DNA from: Desulfosudis oleivorans
GTDB taxonomy: Bacteria; Desulfobacterota; Desulfobacteria; Desulfobacterales; SURF-7
DNA length: 64,000 nucleotides
Assembly: GCA_020723305.1 (NCBI GenBank)
Contig: DYJC01000008.1
Span: forward strand, 62,001 to 126,000
Direction of reading: 5' to 3'
Part shown: in pieces, positions 58,674 through 64,000 of the stretch
How positions within the stretch are numbered: position 1 is the stretch's first letter
Layout of the letters: every line of letters starts with the position of its first letter
Program-made: the position numbers and the translations under genes
The notes under the pieces: generated by a model
Seen by the model: only the letters and a program-made list of their open reading frames with translations
Told to the model about the DNA's origin: nothing
Databases searched by the model: none

Positions 58674-61600
58674 ATGTTCTATCAAGAGAGAAAAAAGCTT
58701 CGGAAAATCATTTCCATCGGACTGGTTGTTTCAGTTTTTATTTTCCTTTCAGCATGCGCTTCGAATAAGGCATCCAAACAGGAAGCCGGTCAAGGGGACA
58801 TGCAAAGTGTTGAAACTGGAAATAAGCTGATTACGGACATAACAATAGAGGATGGAAAAGATCCTGTTACTGTATCCATTAAAGGAAACCAGTTATTGAC
58901 GTATACAGCGGTTAAACAACCGCAGCCATTAGGTTTAGTAATGTATTTTCCTGAGACATCTCTTGGAATTGCCAAGCGAGAATATCAATCTGAAGGAGAT
59001 ATTGTAGCTTCTATAAAAGCTGTAGAGCTGATTGAGAAGGGGCCTTCTAAAGTTACAATTTTTTTAAAATCAGATACTCCATATAAGATTGACCGGACTG
59101 GAAATGGTTTAACAATCTCTTTTGGTCAGAATGGACAGGCGCAGCAGTCGGAAACGACAGCGCAGGCAAATTCCGGAGATCAGCAGCAGCCGGCAAAGGA
59201 AGCAGGATTTGTTGAAGAAAAAGCAACTGCGCCTGATGCCGCTAAATCTGAAAAGAATATTACTGATAGCGCTTCGGAACCGGTTATTGAGGAGATTCCC
59301 GTTGCAGCTTCAACAGTTTCAGAAACTGCGGTTGTTTCAGGTGCTGCGGTGGCAGTTACGCCACAGTCACCAGTTGCTGTTGATTCGGGTGTAAATATAT
59401 TCCGTGAAATTAGTGCTGTTAATGCAGATGACGGAGTCAGTGTTCTGATCCGATCCGATAAAGCGATTCAAAATTATAAAGCTTTTACCCTTGAAAATCC
59501 ACCCAGGATCGTACTAGATCTGAACAACATAAAAAGTGAATTCAAAAAACCGCAAACCATATCCGTGGACAGCAAATGGGTGAAGAAAATTCGTCATTTT
59601 GCTTATCCGGAACGGCTCAGGGTTGTTCTCGATACAGAGAAAAGTTATTTGTCTTCGTATACAGTAGAGCCATCTGAGAATGGCCTGATCGTCATGATTG
59701 CAGATTCTATCGAACCGGAAAAGATAGTTGCTTCCCAGATGAAAGCTGCCGGATCGGAAAATCAAAAAAATCAATCGCAACCAATAGTTGTTGAGGAAAA
59801 ACAATCCCAGGAAAAGGCTTCTGCTGAGTCACAGATTGCAAAAACACCAGAAGTAGCAGTTGCAGAGCCTCTGCCAGCTGCAGGCTCTTCTGCGGTTGAA
59901 GTCAAACCACCCGTTATTGAGCCTAAACCAATTGCTTCTAAAACAGAATCATTTGCGGGTAAATCAAAAGCTATGTCAGCAAAGGCTGCTCTGGTGAATC
60001 GAATCGATTTCCTGAGCGGGGATGAGGGGAAATCAAGTATCATTGTCGGTACTACGAGACCTGTAAGTTATCATCTTGATAAAACAGATGGAATGAAGTT
60101 GTCGTTGGATCTTTTTGATACAAAAATTCTAAGTTATCGTCAGCGTCCTCTGATCACAACCCGTTTTGAAAGTGCTGTAAATCGTATTGTTCCAATTCAA
60201 ACAGCCGGGATGAAAAATAATTCAAAAATTGTAGTTGAATTGAGGGAAGCTGTTCCATTCACTGTTGAACAGAAAGAGAATGAAATTGAAATACTGTTTC
60301 AAGCATCAACCATTAAGCCTAAGCCTTCAGAGACTGCCGGCCTCACACCATTGGAAAAGGTAATGGAGGCGGCTGCCCAAGAGGCAGAAGCAGTGATTGA
60401 AAAATCAGAACAACCTGCTTCAGATTCGTCAGTTATCATTCCTGTAGAAACAGTACCTTCGAATACTGAAGAAGTGGCAGTGAAAGAGGATCGCGCTGTT
60501 TCAGGCACAAAAGAGACATCTGAAGGATCTGTGGCTAAGGCGATCGAACCCGTGCCTGTTGCACCTATAGAGGTTGCATCGGAAGACACAACAGGTGCAA
60601 TTGCAGAGGAAGGCGTGAAAGTGGATGAACAGACACTGCCGGAGCTTGCAGAAGAGGAAGCAGAACCTGTTGTGGAGAAGAAAACCTCCAAAAAACGATA
60701 CACTGGTGAAAAAATTGCTCTGGATTTTTACCAGACGGATATCAAAAATGTATTGCGAATACTTCGTGATGTAAGTGGTAAAAATTTTGCAATTGACAAG
60801 GATGTCTCAGGCAGCGTGACCTTGACCCTTGTGAAGCCGATACCATGGGATCAGGTACTGGATTTAATATTAAAAATGAATCAGCTCGGTCAGATTTCAG
60901 AAGGAGATATCGTCAGGATCGTTACCATCAGCACTTTGCGAAAGGAAGAGAAGATTCGTACCGATGAGTTAAAAGCCGCTCAATCCATTCAGGAACAGCA
61001 AAAAGAACTCGAGCCTTTGGTTACGGAATATATACCTATAAACTATGCAGATGCGAACTCAGATATTAAACCCCGTCTCGATCAGATCAAAACAGCGAAA
61101 AGGGGGCAGGTCGGAGTTGATGGGAGAAATAACCAGATTATCATCACCGATACAGCAGAAAAAATTGCACAAGCCAAAGAAATTATCAAAAGTATTGACA
61201 AGGTGACTCCTCAAGTGGTGATCGAGGCCCGGATTGTAGAGGTCAGTGAGAATTTTTCACGGGATATCGGCACCCAATGGGGTCTGACGGATGGGCCGGT
61301 GATCAATGGCAGTGACAGTCACACTTATACCCTGGCAATGAATCATCCACCGGCAGCCAATTCAGGTTCAATCGGATACCAGTTTTCCAGGCTTGCGGGT
61401 ACAAATTTTTCTCTGAATGCAGAACTTCAGGCAGTAGAAGCAGCCGGAGATGGGAAGATAATTTCTACACCGAAAATCGTTACCCTGGATAATAAACAAG
61501 CTGCCATTTCCCAAGGAATTGAATATCCTTACCTGGAAAGGGATTCTGCCGGGTTGTCTACAACAAAATTTAAGAAAATCGATCTTGAACTAAAAGTTAA

Positions 61601-61916
61601 GCCCCATGTTACACCGGATAACCGGATTAACATGGTTATCAATATTGTGAAGAACGATATCGATTCCATCACAGGCGGGGTTCCCTCACTTTCAACCAAC
61701 GAAGCAAAAACAGAGCTTCTTGTAAATGATGGGGATACAATTGTGATCGGAGGAATCCTGAAGACCAATGTTGCTCAAGGGGAAAGTCGCTTCCCGCTGC
61801 TTTCCAATATACCAATATTTGGATGGTTTTTCAAAAGCAGGAACAATTCAACCCAGAAAAATGAGTTGTTGATTTTCATAACACCGAAAATAGTTCATCT
61901 GGAGTCAAAGATATAA
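58674..61916 (+). CDS. pilQ: Type IV pilus secretin PilQ, long AMIN-type
   Basis: 1080 residues against a usual 600-900. The N-terminal signal has a lipobox (FLSACAS, Cys28), so it may be a lipoprotein. Three AMIN (peptidoglycan-binding) domains lie at about 50-130 (ITDITIEDGKDPVTVSIKGN), 240-345 (FREISAVNADDGVSVLIRSD) and 440-545 (VNRIDFLSGDEGKSSIIVG), joined by long Ala/Val/Pro/Glu/Ser-rich linkers. The secretin N0/STN domain is at about 680-745 (IALDFYQTDIKNVLRILRDVSG), an N1 domain at about 780-840, and the secretin barrel from about 843 (PQVVIEARIVEVSENFSRDIGTQWG) to the end (FGWFFKSRNNSTQKNELLIFITPKIV). It forms the outer-membrane channel through which the pilus emerges. Confidence 0.95.
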   Translation: MFYQERKKLRKIISIGLVVSVFIFLSACASNKASKQEAGQGDMQSVETGNKLITDITIEDGKDPVTVSIKGNQLLTYTAVKQPQPLGLVMYFPETSLGIAKREYQSEGDIVASIKAVELIEKGPSKVTIFLKSDTPYKIDRTGNGLTISFGQNGQAQQSETTAQANSGDQQQPAKEAGFVEEKATAPDAAKSEKNITDSASEPVIEEIPVAASTVSETAVVSGAAVAVTPQSPVAVDSGVNIFREISAVNADDGVSVLIRSDKAIQNYKAFTLENPPRIVLDLNNIKSEFKKPQTISVDSKWVKKIRHFAYPERLRVVLDTEKSYLSSYTVEPSENGLIVMIADSIEPEKIVASQMKAAGSENQKNQSQPIVVEEKQSQEKASAESQIAKTPEVAVAEPLPAAGSSAVEVKPPVIEPKPIASKTESFAGKSKAMSAKAALVNRIDFLSGDEGKSSIIVGTTRPVSYHLDKTDGMKLSLDLFDTKILSYRQRPLITTRFESAVNRIVPIQTAGMKNNSKIVVELREAVPFTVEQKENEIEILFQASTIKPKPSETAGLTPLEKVMEAAAQEAEAVIEKSEQPASDSSVIIPVETVPSNTEEVAVKEDRAVSGTKETSEGSVAKAIEPVPVAPIEVASEDTTGAIAEEGVKVDEQTLPELAEEEAEPVVEKKTSKKRYTGEKIALDFYQTDIKNVLRILRDVSGKNFAIDKDVSGSVTLTLVKPIPWDQVLDLILKMNQLGQISEGDIVRIVTISTLRKEEKIRTDELKAAQSIQEQQKELEPLVTEYIPINYADANSDIKPRLDQIKTAKRGQVGVDGRNNQIIITDTAEKIAQAKEIIKSIDKVTPQVVIEARIVEVSENFSRDIGTQWGLTDGPVINGSDSHTYTLAMNHPPAANSGSIGYQFSRLAGTNFSLNAELQAVEAAGDGKIISTPKIVTLDNKQAAISQGIEYPYLERDSAGLSTTKFKKIDLELKVKPHVTPDNRINMVINIVKNDIDSITGGVPSLSTNEAKTELLVNDGDTIVIGGILKTNVAQGESRFPLLSNIPIFGWFFKSRNNSTQKNELLIFITPKIVHLESKI

Positions 61917-61938
61917 TTGAAAAGATGATGAAGTAAAA

Positions 61939-61988
61939 ACGTTCAGTTGATAAACACAACCTGTCATGTCAACTGGACGTTTTTTTTG
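61939..61988 (+). terminator. Rho-independent terminator after pilQ
   Basis: ACGTTCAGTTGA (61939-61950) and TCAACTGGACGT (61969-61980) form a 12-bp stem with one G-T type mismatch, directly followed by a run of T to 61987. It lies 23 bases after the pilQ stop and closes the XRE-pilMNOPQ operon. Confidence 0.85.
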
Positions 61989-62069
61989 CCCTGATGATAG
62001 TGGATTCTATTCGGAAACATCGTTAATTAAACTAAATACCCAAAAGGAAATGAAGGGGAGAATCAAACT

Positions 62070-64000
62070 ATGAGATCAAAACCGATAGTCTTATTTGTTT
62101 TATTTGTTTTCTGTATGTCATTTGCAGGATGTTTTACAAGCGATAATCCGGCTGACGAGTCAGGAACGGTGACAACGGATACGACAGACAGGGTGTTGGG
62201 AACCGATGTGACTCCAACCGTTATATCACTTTCAGCCAGTCAGGACTCAATCCCGTTCAATTCTACTACACAGGTTATGGCAACTCTATATGATAAAACC
62301 GGAACCCTGATTCCAGGTGCTAAGGTAACATTCAGCATTGATAGGCCTGATCTTGCATCAATAACCACAAGCGCAGTGTCTGGAGAGGCAGGTGTTGCCA
62401 CCGTAAATTTTACCTCACGTGAGATTTCCGGTGAGGTTCAGATTTCAGCTACTGTAGGGACTCTTACTAGCGGAACACCAAAAACAATTGTAATATATGA
62501 CGGGGTTACGCCGCACAGCATCACCGTTTCATCTAATCCCACTGCTGTTGTTTTTGGTGGTACAGCAACAGTCACGGCAACGGTTTTGGATACTTTAGGA
62601 AACAGTGTTACAAATGGAACCCAGGTGGTTTTTGAAATAAACAATTCAAATTTTGGTACAATCACTGGAATTGCAACAACCAATGCAGGCATTGCAACAG
62701 CTACGTTTGAGGCAAGCAATATGCCAGGAGTAGTCTCAATTTCAGCCAGTGCCGGAAGCATAAACAGTTCTGTGGATATAACAATTCTTGATGCACCCGC
62801 TTCATCTATTGAATTTGTTTCCGCAGAACCCAGTGTAATATCACTTGCTGGCAGTGGTGGTAATGAAACATCCATGATTCAGTTTAAGGTAAAAGACAGC
62901 AGTGGTGTTCCGGTAGAAGGTGAGGTTGTTTCTATAATAATGCAAGGCCCCAATGGCGGTGAATATATTGATTCTTCTGGTGATGGAACACCAAAAACAA
63001 TTGTAATTTCTTCGAATGCTTCTGGAATTGCAAAAGTTATATTGAATAGTGGAAGTGTAGCAGGGCCAGTTACTGTCACGGCATCTATTACAGTAGATGA
63101 AAAGACTATGTCTGTGAATTCTTCGGTAGTTTCGATTGGTGGCGGTGTGCCTTCTGCAAAACGGTTTACAGCAGGGATTGAACGTTTAAATGTTCCAGGC
63201 TTTGAATATGTTGGAGCATTGACAAAAATTACGACGTTTATGGCAGATCGTTTTGGAAATTATAATATTTTAAATGGTACTACGGTTTCCTTTGCAACTG
63301 AAACAGGTCTTTCAATAGATACCGCAGATGTAACCACAAATGAAAATGGCGTCGCAAGCGTAATAGCCAGGACTCAAAATGTTCCGGAAGATGTGGCTCC
63401 ACTGGCATGGGAGTCAATATTGCGAGCATATATTTTAGCAAACTTTTTTCCTAGTGGCAATGCACCAACCGGTAATCCAAGAGACGGTCTGAGTTCCATC
63501 TTGATCTACACCAAAGGGGAAGAGCATTTTGATGACAACAATGCCAATGGTATGTTTGACACCGGAGATTCTTTTATTGATTCATTCGATGATCCATTCT
63601 GTGACTATAATGATGATCGGACATATACAGCCTTTACTGGAGTGAGTCCGCCTGCCGATCCTGCTGAATTATATATCGATTCAGAACCAACGAATGGAAT
63701 TTGGGATGGTAAGAACGGCGTTTGGGACTCAAACAAGAATATTTTTTTAAATGTTCCAATTTTAGTAACCGGCGAACCAACATTTATAAGCGCTGATACA
63801 GGGTCATTTGCTGTTCCCGATGGTGGATCTGCTACCATTACATTTTATGTTTCCGATGAGAATATGAATCCACCTGTTGCAGGGACAAGGATTACAGTCT
63901 CATTAACTGAAGGAGATCTTGATGGTGAAATTGAACAAACCTTTAAAGAGATTAATTGGGTGGGACCGGATTGGACCGATCAGCTTGATCAATTAACATA
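62070..64000 (+). CDS. Ig-like-repeat surface lipoprotein, 5' part
   Basis: The frame is open from ATG 62070 (AAGGGGAG about 9 bases upstream) to the window end, 643 residues visible. LFVLFVFCMSFAGCFTSD is a lipoprotein signal with Cys near residue 20. Several bacterial Ig-like (Big-1/invasin type) repeats follow: VISLSASQDSIPFNSTTQVMATLYDKTGTLIPGAKVTF, then SITVSSNPTAVVFGGTATVTATVLDTLGNSVTNGTQVVF and later ADRFGNYNILNGTTVSFAT, each ending in an A/V-T strand. A calcium-type loop segment (FDDNNANGMFDTGDSFIDSF, about residues 490-510) interrupts them. It probably acts as an adhesin or an exported partner of the pilus, being the next gene after pilQ but behind a terminator. The end is not seen. 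Confidence 0.85.
   Translation, partial: MRSKPIVLFVLFVFCMSFAGCFTSDNPADESGTVTTDTTDRVLGTDVTPTVISLSASQDSIPFNSTTQVMATLYDKTGTLIPGAKVTFSIDRPDLASITTSAVSGEAGVATVNFTSREISGEVQISATVGTLTSGTPKTIVIYDGVTPHSITVSSNPTAVVFGGTATVTATVLDTLGNSVTNGTQVVFEINNSNFGTITGIATTNAGIATATFEASNMPGVVSISASAGSINSSVDITILDAPASSIEFVSAEPSVISLAGSGGNETSMIQFKVKDSSGVPVEGEVVSIIMQGPNGGEYIDSSGDGTPKTIVISSNASGIAKVILNSGSVAGPVTVTASITVDEKTMSVNSSVVSIGGGVPSAKRFTAGIERLNVPGFEYVGALTKITTFMADRFGNYNILNGTTVSFATETGLSIDTADVTTNENGVASVIARTQNVPEDVAPLAWESILRAYILANFFPSGNAPTGNPRDGLSSILIYTKGEEHFDDNNANGMFDTGDSFIDSFDDPFCDYNDDRTYTAFTGVSPPADPAELYIDSEPTNGIWDGKNGVWDSNKNIFLNVPILVTGEPTFISADTGSFAVPDGGSATITFYVSDENMNPPVAGTRITVSLTEGDLDGEIEQTFKEINWVGPDWTDQLDQLT

Noticed and set aside
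62438-63838. Minus-strand ORFs (62438-62875, 62879-63079, 63605-63838)
   Set aside because: They are antisense to the continuous plus-strand Ig-repeat frame, which is open to the window end.
1-64000. CRISPR array or cas genes
   Set aside because: No regularly spaced direct repeats of 24-40 bases with unique spacers; no cas-like protein.

Overview
The window looks like chromosomal DNA of a Gram-negative deltaproteobacterium, most probably Desulfobacterota (Desulfobacterales-like). This is inferred from the combination of CxxxxCH/CxxCH multihaem repeats, a pilMNOPQ operon with a very long AMIN-type secretin, an ArsR-methyltransferase gene of the SahR type next to ahcY, carboxynorspermidine decarboxylase beside arginine decarboxylase, and CHASE2 cyclase/FecR/LPP20-type envelope genes. 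No 16S rRNA is present, so the assignment is by gene content only.

Layout. 1-482: 3' end of a multihaem c-type cytochrome-like gene. 483-2750: a decayed zone with an inverted-repeat element, a frameshifted DUF11-type surface protein, a RAYT (REP-associated transposase) remnant, half of an ABC-F gene and a truncated DUF374 acyltransferase. 2873-4453: an AT-rich GT-C membrane glycosyltransferase. 4816-4891: tRNA-Arg(CCU). 5080-6824: a hairpin element and a hipBA toxin-antitoxin operon. 6880-11114: sugar phosphotransferase, degenerate GGDEF protein, M55 aminopeptidase, nitroreductase/MarR pair and a TetR regulator.

11256-23878 (minus strand) is the most striking part: six tightly packed, partly overlapping genes in transcription order Res (type III restriction helicase-nuclease), DUF1016/YhcG PD-(D/E)xK nuclease, Mod (type III methyltransferase), AAA ATPase, S8 subtilase and a UvrD-like helicase with a RelE-like N-terminal domain. 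The AAA + subtilase pair has the composition of the IetAS antiviral system. The whole reads as one composite defence operon.

24194-31638 (minus strand): polyamine genes nspC and speA, then epmA-like, a histone-deacetylase-fold hydrolase with a zinc ribbon, and a hydantoinase/oxoprolinase family gene. 31948-40035: a Dus enzyme, an amidohydrolase, sahR-like/ahcY, a phosphorelay/partner-switch group (Hpt, REC-PP2C, RsbW-like, REC) and panC. 40169-41338: metK. With ahcY and an adenosine-kinase-like gene at 53044, metK lets the window encode much of SAM/SAH recycling.

41418-47784 (minus strand): FecR, LPP20-like, Crp/Fnr, SpoIID/LytB and CHASE2-adenylate cyclase genes, a probable cAMP-linked envelope module. 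48093-54848: a small membrane protein, transketolase, radical SAM enzyme, PP2A-like phosphatase, SH3 protein, PfkB kinase and a TPR protein. 54849-55558 is a long AT-rich non-coding stretch. 55559-61916: an XRE regulator and the type IV pilus pilMNOPQ operon, followed by a terminator and, from 62070 to the window end, a large Ig-like-repeat lipoprotein.

A small dispersed inverted-repeat (MITE-like) family with GAGCCAATTTCAAA ends occurs at 5080, 27445, 36763 (remnant) and 54825. The last copy supplies the C-terminus of a protein.
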